DNA of 9,573 nt, taken from positions 1-9,573 of the forward strand of contig JBGPJM010000194.1 of assembly GCA_041485385.1 (NCBI GenBank). Direction: 5' to 3'. Below the pieces are notes generated by a model. It was not told the DNA's origin. It was given only the letters and a program-made list of their open reading frames with translations, and made no database searches. A program made the translations under genes and the position numbers. Origin of the DNA: JBGPJM01 sp041485385 (GTDB taxonomy: Bacteria > Planctomycetota > Phycisphaerae > Phycisphaerales > UBA1924). Position 1 is the first letter of the stretch; each line of letters begins with the position of its first letter. Shown here piece after piece: positions 1-6,518 of this stretch.

Positions 1-2674
1 CCGGCACCTGCGCCGGCGCGCCACTCGCCGCGCCGTTCACCGGCGCGCTCGCGCCATCGGGGAAGAGCTCCCCCTGCGCAGCGCCCTCGGCGCCCGCCGC
101 CTCGTCCGCCAAGGCCTGCGCCTTCATTGCTTGCCATTCCTCGATCGTCATCACCACCTCGCGCGCCACCGTCCCCTTGTGCCCGCCGAGAATCCCCGCC
201 TCGCCCATCATCTCGATGAGCCTCGCGGCCCGCGTGTAGCCGATCGCCATCCGCCGCTGCAGCATCGACACGCTGCCGCGCTTGCTTTCCAGCACGATCT
301 CCACCGCCTGGTCGAACATCGGGTCTTCCTGCGCGTTGACAAAGCCGTCGCGCGCCTCCTCGTCGGTCGGCCCGCCCGCCGTCGAGCGGATCTGCATGAG
401 CTGTCGCTCGAACGTCGGCGCGGCCACGTCGCGCATGAACTTCACGACGCGCCGGATCTCCTTGTCGTCCACCAGCGTCCCCTGCGAACGCGTGAGCTTG
501 TGGCTGGTGGGCGAGAGGTACAGCATGTCCCCCTGCCCCAGCAGCAGCTCGCCCCCCTTCTGGTCCATGACGATGCGGCTGTCCATGCCGCTGGCCACCT
601 TGAAGCAGATCCGCCCGGGCATGTTGCTCTTGATGAGGCCGGTGACGACGTTGGCCTGCGGGCGCTGCGTCGCGACGATCAGGTGGATGCCCACGGCGCG
701 GGCCTTCTGGGCGATCCGCACGATCGAGCTCTCGACCTCCTTGTTGGTCAGGATGAGGTCGGCAAGCTCGTCGATCACGAACACCATGTACGGGAGCTTC
801 CGCGGGATCCGCGCCTCTTCCTCCGGCGTCTCGCAGGCGAAGCGCTCCTTGAGCTCCTCCCACGGCAGCTCGTTGTACGTGGCGATGTCGCGGCAGCTCG
901 CCTCGGAGAGCAGCTCGTACCGCTCGTCCATCTTGCCGACCGCCCACTCCAGGATGGCCGCGGCCTTGTTCATCTCCGTCACGACCGGGCACATCAGGTG
1001 CGGGATGTCCTTGAACTGGCTGAGCTCGACCATCTTGGGGTCGACCAGGACGAGCTTGAGCTCGTTGGGCTTCTTGGTGTACAGGAAGCTCATGATGACG
1101 GCGTTCATGCACACGCTCTTGCCCGAGCCGGTGGTGCCGGCGATCAGGAGGTGCGGCATGCGGGTGAGGTCCTCGATGAGCGGCTGGCCGCTGGCGTCCT
1201 TCCCCAGGAACATCGGCAGGCGCATCTTGCCGCCGCTGGCCATGACCTCCTGGAAGCGCGTCATCAGCTCCTTGAGGCGGACCTTCTCTTTCTGGGCGTT
1301 GGGGACCTCGACGCCGACGGTGTCGCGCCCCACCGTGTTGGGCACGATGCGGATGTTGACGGCCTTGAGGGCGCGGGCCAGGTCGCTGGAGACGGCGCCC
1401 AGCGCGGCCACCTTCGTGCCCGGCGCCAGGCGCACCTCGTACAGCGTGATGACCGGGCCGGAGTCGATGCCCACCACCTCGCCGTCGATGCGGTACTCCT
1501 TGAGGGCGCGCTCCAGGGCCTCGGCCTGCTCGCGGACGTACGATTGCATCGTCTCGCTGAAGTTGGCCTCGGGCTCCTCGAGCAGGTCCAGGCCGGGAAA
1601 GCGGTACCCCTCCATCTCGCCGGAGGTCTGGATGTCGCGCAGGTCCTCGTCGGTGGCGCTGCGCTTGTCCTGATTGGCGAAACGAACAGGCAGCCGGGCG
1701 ATCTTGGCGCGCAGGGCCTCGGGGTCGAAGACCTGCGGGGGGCCGGGGGTATCGTCGGGGTCGGCGACGGCCGGATCGGCGAGGGCGAGCGGCGCGTCCT
1801 CGGCGGCGGCGTCCGTGTCGAGGTCCTCATCGGCGGCTCTGGACTTGCCCTTCCTGGGCGGCTTGGCCTCGACGAGCTCCGGCGTCTGGTCGTCGGCCTC
1901 GGAGACCGGCTCCTCCTCGACGAGCACGGGCGCTGCCCTGCGGGCCTTGCGCCCGGGGAGCCCGGGGTCGTCGTCGACGTCGTTGAGGCGGATCTCGACG
2001 CGTGCGGCCTCCTTGGAGCGGGCGCGCATCTCGGCGAGCTGGGCGGCGAGCTGGCCGCCGCGTTTTCCGGCGCTGACGAAGGCTCGCCCGGCCCACATGG
2101 CCGCGAGGATCGCCCAGACGTCCAGCGCGACGACCGCGCCGATGGCGATGGCCAGGCAGAGCCAGAGGAAGGTGCCCAGGCCGCTGAATCGCTCGTAGAG
2201 CTCGCGCTCGCCGACGGTGCCGATGAGGCCGCCGCCGAGGCCGGTGACGGGCCCGGACCTGGGGAAGGCCATCGCCTGGAGGCCGGCGACGCCGCCGGCC
2301 ATGAGCACGGCGCCGAGCATGCGGATGCCGACGTGGCCGACTCGCTTGCCCGCGGCGGTGAAGTACAGGAGGAGGGCGGTGAGGCCGAGGATGACCCACA
2401 GGCCGTGGCCGAACATCTCGAAGCCGTAATAGGCGGCGACGGCGCCGAAACGCCCGCACCAGTTGACGACCGGGGAGTTGTGCGGGGCGACGCCGGCGGC
2501 GGGGGGGTCGGCGGCATCGAAGCCCAGCATGCTGGCGGCGGCGAATACCCAGACCGCGGCGAGGGCGATCCAGCCGATGCGCTTCCAGAGGAGGGCGGAA
2601 TCGGTGCTCCATGCGGCCGGGGAGTGCGCGTGGGCCAGCCGTCCGGCCTTCCGGGTGAGAGATCTCTCTGCCAT
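1..2674 (-). CDS. ftsK: DNA translocase FtsK (3' end beyond the window)
   Basis: FtsK is a septum-anchored ATP-driven DNA pump that clears and segregates chromosome ends during division. The frame is open from ATG at 2674 to the left edge (891 codons, no stop reached). Hydrophobic segments lie near residues 32-52, 88-106, 115-135 and 166-195, giving the usual four-helix membrane anchor. An acidic, Ala/Pro-rich linker runs to about 320. The motor follows: alpha-type region about 370-490, Walker A GTTGSGKS at 513-520, LVLVDPKMVEL at 541-551, Walker B VFVIDELADL at 631-640, and LIVATQRPQANVVTGLIKSN from 665. A winged-helix gamma domain follows at about 785-850 (QRRMAIGYTRAARLIEMM). The linker is short compared with E. 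coli FtsK. After gamma, an Ala/Gly/Pro-rich tail of at least 40 residues continues out of the window. The start is the first ATG ahead of the first helix; no clear Shine-Dalgarno is visible. Family assignment is very secure; the exact start is less so. Confidence 0.97.
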   Translation of the reverse strand, partial: MAERSLTRKAGRLAHAHSPAAWSTDSALLWKRIGWIALAAVWVFAAASMLGFDAADPPAAGVAPHNSPVVNWCGRFGAVAAYYGFEMFGHGLWVILGLTALLLYFTAAGKRVGHVGIRMLGAVLMAGGVAGLQAMAFPRSGPVTGLGGGLIGTVGERELYERFSGLGTFLWLCLAIAIGAVVALDVWAILAAMWAGRAFVSAGKRGGQLAAQLAEMRARSKEAARVEIRLNDVDDDPGLPGRKARRAAPVLVEEEPVSEADDQTPELVEAKPPRKGKSRAADEDLDTDAAAEDAPLALADPAVADPDDTPGPPQVFDPEALRAKIARLPVRFANQDKRSATDEDLRDIQTSGEMEGYRFPGLDLLEEPEANFSETMQSYVREQAEALERALKEYRIDGEVVGIDSGPVITLYEVRLAPGTKVAALGAVSSDLARALKAVNIRIVPNTVGRDTVGVEVPNAQKEKVRLKELMTRFQEVMASGGKMRLPMFLGKDASGQPLIEDLTRMPHLLIAGTTGSGKSVCMNAVIMSFLYTKKPNELKLVLVDPKMVELSQFKDIPHLMCPVVTEMNKAAAILEWAVGKMDERYELLSEASCRDIATYNELPWEELKERFACETPEEEARIPRKLPYMVFVIDELADLILTNKEVESSIVRIAQKARAVGIHLIVATQRPQANVVTGLIKSNMPGRICFKVASGMDSRIVMDQKGGELLLGQGDMLYLSPTSHKLTRSQGTLVDDKEIRRVVKFMRDVAAPTFERQLMQIRSTAGGPTDEEARDGFVNAQEDPMFDQAVEIVLESKRGSVSMLQRRMAIGYTRAARLIEMMGEAGILGGHKGTVAREVVMTIEEWQAMKAQALADEAAGAEGAAQGELFPDGASAPVNGAASGAPAQVP

Positions 2675-2734
2675 AGTGAGGGAGTTATCGGCAGAGGGTC
2701 GGGCCGGGCGGTAGGAGTTGCGCCGCCGGCGAGC

Positions 2735-2746
2735 CCGAATGTTCGG
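2735..2746. repeat. Short perfect inverted repeat upstream of ftsK
   Basis: CCGAA and TTCGG arms are separated by two bases, 61 bases upstream of the ftsK start and inside the 120-base gap after the DUF4870 gene. It could be an operator half-site pair or a chance palindrome. It resembles a shortened CGAAC-type LexA box but lacks the proper spacing, so no regulator is assigned. Confidence 0.2.
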
Positions 2747-2794
2747 ATGATGGGAGGGAGTGGGCGGGCGAGCGCACTCGGGAGGAGCGGCTGC

Positions 2795-3190
2795 CTACCT
2801 GATCAGGCGGATGGACATCGGATAGCGGTAGAACTCGCCCTTGTTCGCGGCGATGGCGGCCATGATGGAGCCGTAGATGCCCAGTGCCCACAGAGGGAAG
2901 TAGAGAAGCCAGGCAACGAAGCAGGTGACGAAGCCGAGGGCGAAGATGATGATGGCGTGGAGGATCAGGGAGATCTGGAAGTTGACCGCCTCTTTGCCGT
3001 GGTCATCCAGGAACGGGGAGTCGGCCTTGCGGATGAGCCACATGACCAGGGCGGGGATGACCGGCACGCCGAAATGGACGAACAGGAGCGTGAGGTGGTT
3101 GAAGAGCGCGTAGGTCCGCTCGCTGCTGCTTGCCTGATCATCGACGAAGTGGTTGGCGCTCTGGGGCATGGCGGCGGCCGCGGCGTACAT
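2795..3190 (-). CDS. DUF4870 (Tic20-like) small membrane protein, copy A
   Basis: A 131-residue membrane protein of the DUF4870 family, whose function is not established. Visible family features are SERTYALFNHL near the N-terminus, a hydrophobic segment ending in PALVMWLIRK, the conserved loop DSPFLDDHGKEAVNFQISL, two further hydrophobic segments (LILHAIIIFALGF; CFVAWLLYFPLWALGIYG), and the typical C-terminus NKGEFYRYPMSIRLIR. The chosen ATG has GGAGA 7 bases upstream (3198-3202). An upstream in-frame TTG at 3220 would add ten residues (MPNQTAGDTI) but has no ribosome site. However, the few differences from copy B in that stretch are synonymous or conservative, so the longer form cannot be excluded. 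It lies downstream of copy B (102-base gap) and ahead of ftsK. It may assist membrane protein insertion or transport, but that is only a guess from the Tic20-like fold. Confidence 0.9.
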   Translation of the reverse strand: MYAAAAAMPQSANHFVDDQASSSERTYALFNHLTLLFVHFGVPVIPALVMWLIRKADSPFLDDHGKEAVNFQISLILHAIIIFALGFVTCFVAWLLYFPLWALGIYGSIMAAIAANKGEFYRYPMSIRLIR

Positions 3191-3239
3191 GATCGTGTCT
3201 CCGGCAGTCTGATTAGGCAAGGCCGGGAGACGGTTTCAG
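2801..3239 (-). repeat. Tandem gene duplication, unit A (pairs with 3320-3785)
   Basis: The whole DUF4870 gene and its leader up to a shared CTGAAA are repeated in direct orientation about 500 bases away. The strongest nucleotide matches are at the gene 3' end (GATCAGGCGGATG, then CGGTAGAACTCGCCCTTGT in plus-strand sense), in the central loop (GAGCCACATGACCAGGGC), and over the leader and ribosome site. The hydrophobic segments have diverged, so this is an old duplication and not a recent assembly repeat. Confidence 0.75.
3198..3202 (-). promoter_or_regulatory. Ribosome binding site deciding the start of DUF4870 copy A
   Basis: GGAGA lies 7 bases before the ATG at 3190. The same motif at the same spacing precedes copy B. 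It supports the ATG over the upstream TTG at 3220. Confidence 0.6.
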
Positions 3240-3257
3240 CCCGCGCGCTGCGCGGGC
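3239..3257. repeat. GC hairpin between the two DUF4870 genes
   Basis: GCCCGCGC and GCGCGGGC form a perfect 8-bp stem with a 3-base loop, 36 bases after the stop of copy B and touching the edge of duplication unit A. No T-run follows on either strand, so it is not a classic terminator. It could slow or protect an operon transcript, or mark the duplication junction. Confidence 0.4.
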
Positions 3258-3292
3258 CGGGATCATGTGCGCGGAGACCGACGTGGCGCGGA

Positions 3293-3736
3293 TCAGGTGG
3301 CCGGGGCCGGCGTGCACTTGATCAGGCGGATGCACATCGGGTAGCGGTAGAACTCGCCCTTGTGCGCGGCGATGCACGCGGTGACGACGCCGTAGATGTT
3401 CAGGGCCAGAATGGGGATGAACGTCCACCCGCTGTGCCCGAGGAGGACGCTGGAGATGAGGGCCAGGACCAGCGTATAGAGGATGATGGAGATTCGGAAG
3501 TTGGTCGCCTCCCGGCCGTGGTCGTCCAGGAAGGGCGAATCGGCGCGGCGGGCGAGCCACATGACCAGGGCCACGACGACGGATACGGGGAAGGAAACAC
3601 TTGTGCTGCTGACGTTGATGATGCCGCAGATGAGGTGGTTCAGGAGCGCATAGGTGCGCTCGCTCGGGGCGGACGCCTCGTCCACGAAGCGGGGCTGGTC
3701 TACGTTCGGGGGCATGTCGGCGACCGCGGCTTGCAT
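3293..3736 (-). CDS. DUF4870 (Tic20-like) small membrane protein, copy B
   Basis: A 147-residue paralogue of the downstream copy A, with the same plan: PSERTYALLNHLICGII, a hydrophobic segment ending in VVALVMWLARR, loop DSPFLDDHGREATNFRISI, two more hydrophobic segments (about 75-95 and 103-123), then HKGEFYRYPMCIRLIK. It has a longer first hydrophobic insert (NVSSTSVSFPVSV) and a seven-residue tail, CTPAPAT, where copy A stops. The ATG has GGGAGA 7 bases upstream (3744-3749). An upstream TTG at 3766 would add MPNQSAGDTI but lacks a ribosome site. It follows the zinc-ribbon gene by 45 bases, so the two are probably co-transcribed. Family membership is clear; function is unknown. Confidence 0.9.
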   Translation of the reverse strand: MQAAVADMPPNVDQPRFVDEASAPSERTYALLNHLICGIINVSSTSVSFPVSVVVALVMWLARRADSPFLDDHGREATNFRISIILYTLVLALISSVLLGHSGWTFIPILALNIYGVVTACIAAHKGEFYRYPMCIRLIKCTPAPAT

Positions 3737-3785
3737 GATCGTGTCTCCCGCCGACTGATTGGGCAAGAGGAGGACGGGTTTTCAG
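3320..3785 (-). repeat. Tandem gene duplication, unit B (pairs with 2801-3239)
   Basis: This is the upstream member of the direct duplication. Its leader-side edge (CTGAAAACC on the coding strand) overlaps the TGA stop of the zinc-ribbon gene. The matching CTGAAACC of unit A sits in non-coding sequence after the hairpin. This suggests that unit B is in the original position and that unit A is the inserted copy. Confidence 0.7.
3744..3749 (-). promoter_or_regulatory. Ribosome binding site deciding the start of DUF4870 copy B
   Basis: GGGAGA lies 7 bases before the ATG at 3736 and is identical in placement to the site of copy A. Confidence 0.6.
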
Positions 3786-4153
3786 TCCTGGGTGGTGGGC
3801 GCGCGCATCAAGGCCGGGGGCAAGTCCAGCCCGCACTCTGGGCAGCGCGGCTCCCGGAGGCCCTGGAGGTGGTAGCCGCAGGCAGGGCAGACGGATCTCT
3901 TTGGGATTGGTACAAGCCACACGATCAGCCGGCCCTGGGCGATTACCAGAAAGGCCGCGCCGGCAAGGAACGGGCTGTAGAGGACGAACTCCTGGAGCGC
4001 GAGGTTGTCAATCGCTGCGCCCCTGTACAGCCAGGCGATCAGTTCGGCGCATTCGCAGAGGAAGAAGATCATGAACAGGACAAGCGCCATGAAGCGGAGG
4101 GTCTTGCGCATTCGGTATCGTTTGCGGGCGATGGAGGCCGCGTCGGGGATCAT
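3782..4153 (-). CDS. Small membrane protein with C-terminal zinc ribbon
   Basis: A 123-residue hypothetical protein. A basic N-terminus (ARKRYRMRKTLR) is followed by a hydrophobic segment at about 20-42, a second at about 57-82, and a cytoplasmic-type zinc ribbon with Cys pairs at 89/92 and 104/107 (CPACGYHLQGL...RCPECG). This CPxCGYxLxGL-RCPECG signature is, from memory, common in planctomycete membrane proteins of unknown function. ATG at 4153 is chosen because GAGGTG stands 5 bases upstream; the longer open frame to 4342 adds Arg/His-rich shadow-like sequence. It sits directly upstream of the DUF4870 pair, which also consists of small membrane proteins, so an envelope or membrane-biogenesis role is possible but unproven. 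The partner bound by the ribbon cannot be inferred. Confidence 0.87.
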   Translation of the reverse strand: MIPDAASIARKRYRMRKTLRFMALVLFMIFFLCECAELIAWLYRGAAIDNLALQEFVLYSPFLAGAAFLVIAQGRLIVWLVPIPKRSVCPACGYHLQGLREPRCPECGLDLPPALMRAPTTQD

Positions 4154-4286
4154 GGATGCACCTCGTGGCTGTTCTTGGACAGGACAACCGGCGACGTCCG
4201 GAGACCGTCTGTGAAGGTTCCTGATAGCGGGAAAGGTTCGATTGTGTTCCTGCCGCCGGACGCAGGCGTCTCGGCTTGCCGGGTGC

Positions 4287-5420
4287 TCAGTGCCCGAAAA
4301 GGTTCTTCTGCCCGAACATCCCCTGCGTCTCGAAGTGTGCAAGGGCCTCGTCGACGGAGCGGAAAATCTTCGTGGCGGTCTCGGTGATGAAGGGGGAGGG
4401 GTTCTTCCTGGGCTTCCAGACGACGTAGACCTCCTTGGTGCCCTCGAAGGCGTGCTGGAGCTCGCGTTCGACGCCCGAGGAAAGGCCCGGTGTGCCGCCG
4501 GGGAGCTCGGGGATGAGGGAGACGATCATGTCGGCCTGGTCGATGAGCTTGAAGTCGCGCATGTAGATCTGGCCGTCGATGTCGCCGGCGATGTCCAGCA
4601 CCTCGCGGACGCGGACGCGGATGGGCGTCGCGGCGCTGGCCCGTGAGCCGCCGAAGGAGTGCGGGGCGACCTCGAGCCACTGGTCGGTCTTGCCGTCCTT
4701 GGCCATGGCGACGGCGCGGTCGAGCAGGAGTTTCTCGTCCACGTCGCCGGGATCGAAGGTGATGAAGTGCTCGGCGAGCTGGGCGCGGAAGTGGTCGATC
4801 TCGGCGAGCGTGTCCGGAAGGTCCACCACGTGGCTCATGGGGAAGGAGGGGTAGACCTTCCGCATGTCGGGGCGGCAGACCAGGCGGAACATGGTGCGGC
4901 GGGTGTCCTGGTGGCGACCGCGGCTGAGGATGTAGAACTTCGAGCCCGGAAGGGCCTGGCTCATCAGCTCGGTGGCGAGGGTCTCCTCCTCGCGCCAGAC
5001 CATGCAATCCTTGAGCGTGGCGTCGATATCGTGCTCGGAGTGCAGGCGGTGGTGCACGACCTCGATATTGTCGACGAGGCAGACGAAGAGGTCCGGTGCG
5101 AGGGCGCGGATCTGGTCGAAGTCGAAGGCGGAGAAGAGGCCGTGGCGCCAGCGGAAGGTGGCGTGGGTGTTGACGATGACGTTCTTCTTCTCCCGGGAGT
5201 CGGCGATGACGTCCTTGAATGCGGCGCGACGGAGGGAGTTGAGTCGGGAGAGCGGCAGGTCGAGGATCTTGCCGGAGCGGACGTCGCGCGCCTCGGCGTA
5301 CATGATGTCGCCGACGTGGTAGAGATCGATGGGCTCCCCCTGCTGGCCGGCGAAGGCGCAGGCACCCTCCAGGAAGGGCTTCTTGTCCATGCCGACCTGG
5401 CCGGTGACGATCGCTCGCAT
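4287..5420 (-). CDS. Adenylate-kinase-like / nucleoside deoxyribosyltransferase-like two-domain protein
   Basis: A 377-residue soluble protein with no signal peptide. Residues 1 to about 130 read like an archaeal-type adenylate kinase: MRAIVTGQVGMDKKPFL in the P-loop position, YHVGDIMYAEA at 34-44, VIVNTHATFR at 81-90, and APDLFVCLVDN at 108-118. The P-loop is degenerate: G7 and K13 are kept, but the usual G-K-S/T ending reads D12-K13-K14. Residues from about 187 look like the nucleoside 2-deoxyribosyltransferase fold: strand KVYPSFPMSHV, FITFDP at 219-224, RDFKLIDQADMIVSLIPE at 288-305, then G316-V-E-R-E320-L-Q-H-A324. The spacing of the last element matches the family's G-T-x-x-E-x-G-x-A with E320 as the catalytic-type glutamate. 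Both assignments are motif reading from memory. A nucleotide-binding or nucleotide-processing role is inferred; the substrate is unknown. The start is the first ATG before the first strand; no strong ribosome site is seen. Confidence 0.85.
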   Translation of the reverse strand: MRAIVTGQVGMDKKPFLEGACAFAGQQGEPIDLYHVGDIMYAEARDVRSGKILDLPLSRLNSLRRAAFKDVIADSREKKNVIVNTHATFRWRHGLFSAFDFDQIRALAPDLFVCLVDNIEVVHHRLHSEHDIDATLKDCMVWREEETLATELMSQALPGSKFYILSRGRHQDTRRTMFRLVCRPDMRKVYPSFPMSHVVDLPDTLAEIDHFRAQLAEHFITFDPGDVDEKLLLDRAVAMAKDGKTDQWLEVAPHSFGGSRASAATPIRVRVREVLDIAGDIDGQIYMRDFKLIDQADMIVSLIPELPGGTPGLSSGVERELQHAFEGTKEVYVVWKPRKNPSPFITETATKIFRSVDEALAHFETQGMFGQKNLFGH

Positions 5421-5454
5421 GCAGGGGGTCCGTTGGAGGGGGAGAAGAAAGCCA

Positions 5455-5460
5455 ACTATA
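5455..5460 (-). promoter_or_regulatory. Possible -10 box for the kinase-like gene
   Basis: TATAGT stands about 35 bases before the ATG at 5420 in an otherwise GC-rich gap. No good -35 box is seen at 16-18 bases; that region instead holds a small GGGG-CGATGT-CCCC inverted repeat that could bind a regulator. Low confidence. Confidence 0.3.
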
Positions 5461-5530
5461 GGGGAATGCAGGGGGACATCGCCCCGGCAATGGCGCCGCG
5501 CATGGCGTCCCGATCAGGGCGGGTTGTCGG

Positions 5531-6319
5531 TCAGGGCAGTGGGCGTCGGCGCCGGCCTCGCGGGATGAACGCGAGGATCAGCGCTGCGGCCCCGGGCGCG
5601 GGGACGGGCGCCCCGCTCGCCATGTCGAAGATACCGAAGCCGAGGTTTCCCAGCAGGGTGAAGCCGCCGGCCGTCGTATCGACCTGAAAGACGCTGCCAT
5701 TCCCGTCGCCGGCGAACATCCGGCCGTCGGCGGTGAAGGCCAGTCCGTAGACTGTGCGTGCCGGGTCGGCCCATGGCGACTGAGCGCCCGTGTCCGGGTC
5801 GACCAGCACGATCGCACCGTCGGCCGTCGCGCCGAACATCTGACCGCCGGGGCTCGTGGCCAGGTCGCCGGCATAGGCGCGTGTGCCGCCCGTGAGCGCC
5901 TGCGGGATGAACGAGTTGTCGCCGGGGAGGAACCGACGGATCGTCGGTCCCGCGGAGTCGGTGATGTACCAGAATCCGTCGGGTCCTTCGCTGAACGCGA
6001 GGCCGTGGGGGATCGTCACGCCGGTCGGGGTGGAGGTGGACTGGGTCAGATCGAATCGTTCGATGCTCGACCCGATGAGCACAAAGAGGGAATCGGCCGT
6101 GTCGCCATGGGCGATGCTGAACGCCCCGTAGCCGGCGCCCCGGAGCGCATTGACACCGAGTCCGGGATAGTCGACATCGACTGCGAACAGGCCGCCATTG
6201 CTGCTGGCGACGTAGATCGTGTCGGCCGCCACCGTCGACCCGAGCGCGATGGGGATGATCGCCGCGGGGACCGCCACGAGCGCGCGCGATGAACTCCAGG
6301 TCGCTATGCGACTGAGCAT
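5531..6319 (-). CDS. Secreted beta-propeller-like protein with PEP-CTERM-like tail
   Basis: A 262-residue exported protein. A basic start and hydrophobic core end in STVAA at about residue 32, a normal signal peptide. The body has repeated short blade-like motifs: IYVASSNGGLFAVD, PHGLAFSEGPDGFWYITD, GDLATSPGGQMFGATADGA, and TVYGLAFTADGRMFAGDGNG. These suggest an SMP-30/NHL-type beta-propeller. The C-terminus (about 239-259) has VPAPGAAAL, a short hydrophobic stretch and RGRRRR, the planctomycete-style PEP-CTERM sorting tail that is cut and retained at the envelope or exported with exopolysaccharide. The ATG at 6319 has AAGGAG 8 bases upstream; the frame continues to 6415 but lacks a better site. 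It has its own promoter-like sequence at 6414-6441. No catalytic function can be assigned. Confidence 0.9.
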   Translation of the reverse strand: MLSRIATWSSSRALVAVPAAIIPIALGSTVAADTIYVASSNGGLFAVDVDYPGLGVNALRGAGYGAFSIAHGDTADSLFVLIGSSIERFDLTQSTSTPTGVTIPHGLAFSEGPDGFWYITDSAGPTIRRFLPGDNSFIPQALTGGTRAYAGDLATSPGGQMFGATADGAIVLVDPDTGAQSPWADPARTVYGLAFTADGRMFAGDGNGSVFQVDTTAGGFTLLGNLGFGIFDMASGAPVPAPGAAALILAFIPRGRRRRPLP

Positions 6320-6413
6320 GTGAACCGCTCCTTGAAAAGCGGGCAGGAGAGAGACACGCCCGCAAACTGGAACCCCAGAGACTCGTGCCCACAGGACATG
6401 CGCACGCCAACAC

Positions 6414-6441
6414 ACGTTACCGCGCGGGAGACAACTGTCAA
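6414..6441 (-). promoter_or_regulatory. Sigma70-like promoter for the PEP-CTERM-type gene
   Basis: A perfect TTGACA (6436-6441) is followed 16 bases later by TAACGT (6414-6419, three of six consensus). It predicts a leader of about 85-90 bases before the gene at 6319. The leader contains a GCGGGC/GCCCGC inverted repeat (6339-6344 with 6358-6363) just upstream of the ribosome site. Confidence 0.45.
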
Positions 6442-6443
6442 GG

Positions 6444-6486
6444 AAAAACCCGGAGGTGCAATCGGGGCGGGACCGCGTTGCCGCGG
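6444..6486 (-). terminator. Possible weak terminator after the lipoprotein gene
   Basis: Downstream of the stop at 6519 the transcript would carry CCGCG-GCAA-CGCGG, a 5-bp stem with a GNRA tetraloop (6473-6486). A 4-bp CCCG/CGGG stem (6449-6466) then directly abuts five U (6444-6448). The stem next to the U-run is weak. Position just before the next gene's TTGACA box fits termination followed by a new transcript. Confidence 0.25.
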
Positions 6487-6518
6487 GCTGGCCGCGTCGA
6501 TTCGACCGATCGCGACCG

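Noticed and set aside
2735..2746. CCGAACATTCGG as a LexA operator controlling ftsK
   Set aside because: The arms are only two bases apart, whereas CGAAC-type LexA boxes need a longer spacer. Kept only as an unassigned palindrome.
3239..3257. The strong GC hairpin as a rho-independent terminator for DUF4870 copy B
   Set aside because: No U-run follows on either strand, and the adjacent gene is a co-oriented paralogue likely to be in the same transcript.
4219..4252. GGAAC boxes upstream of the zinc-ribbon gene as an ECF promoter
   Set aside because: GGAAC occurs on the minus strand, but no matching -10 element stands at a convincing distance. One short motif in 130 bases is weak evidence.
131..4387. 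A 1418-codon plus-strand open frame across nearly half the window
   Set aside because: It is antisense to FtsK, both DUF4870 genes and the zinc-ribbon gene, and enters the kinase-like gene. Its product is His/Arg/Asp/Gly-rich without domains, and it even contains two similar segments that merely mirror the duplicated DUF4870 genes. High GC makes stops rare in this frame.
4150..5490. A 446-codon minus-strand frame overlapping the kinase-like gene on the same strand
   Set aside because: It is an Arg/Pro/His-rich frame-shifted shadow; the 377-residue frame shows clear fold motifs instead.
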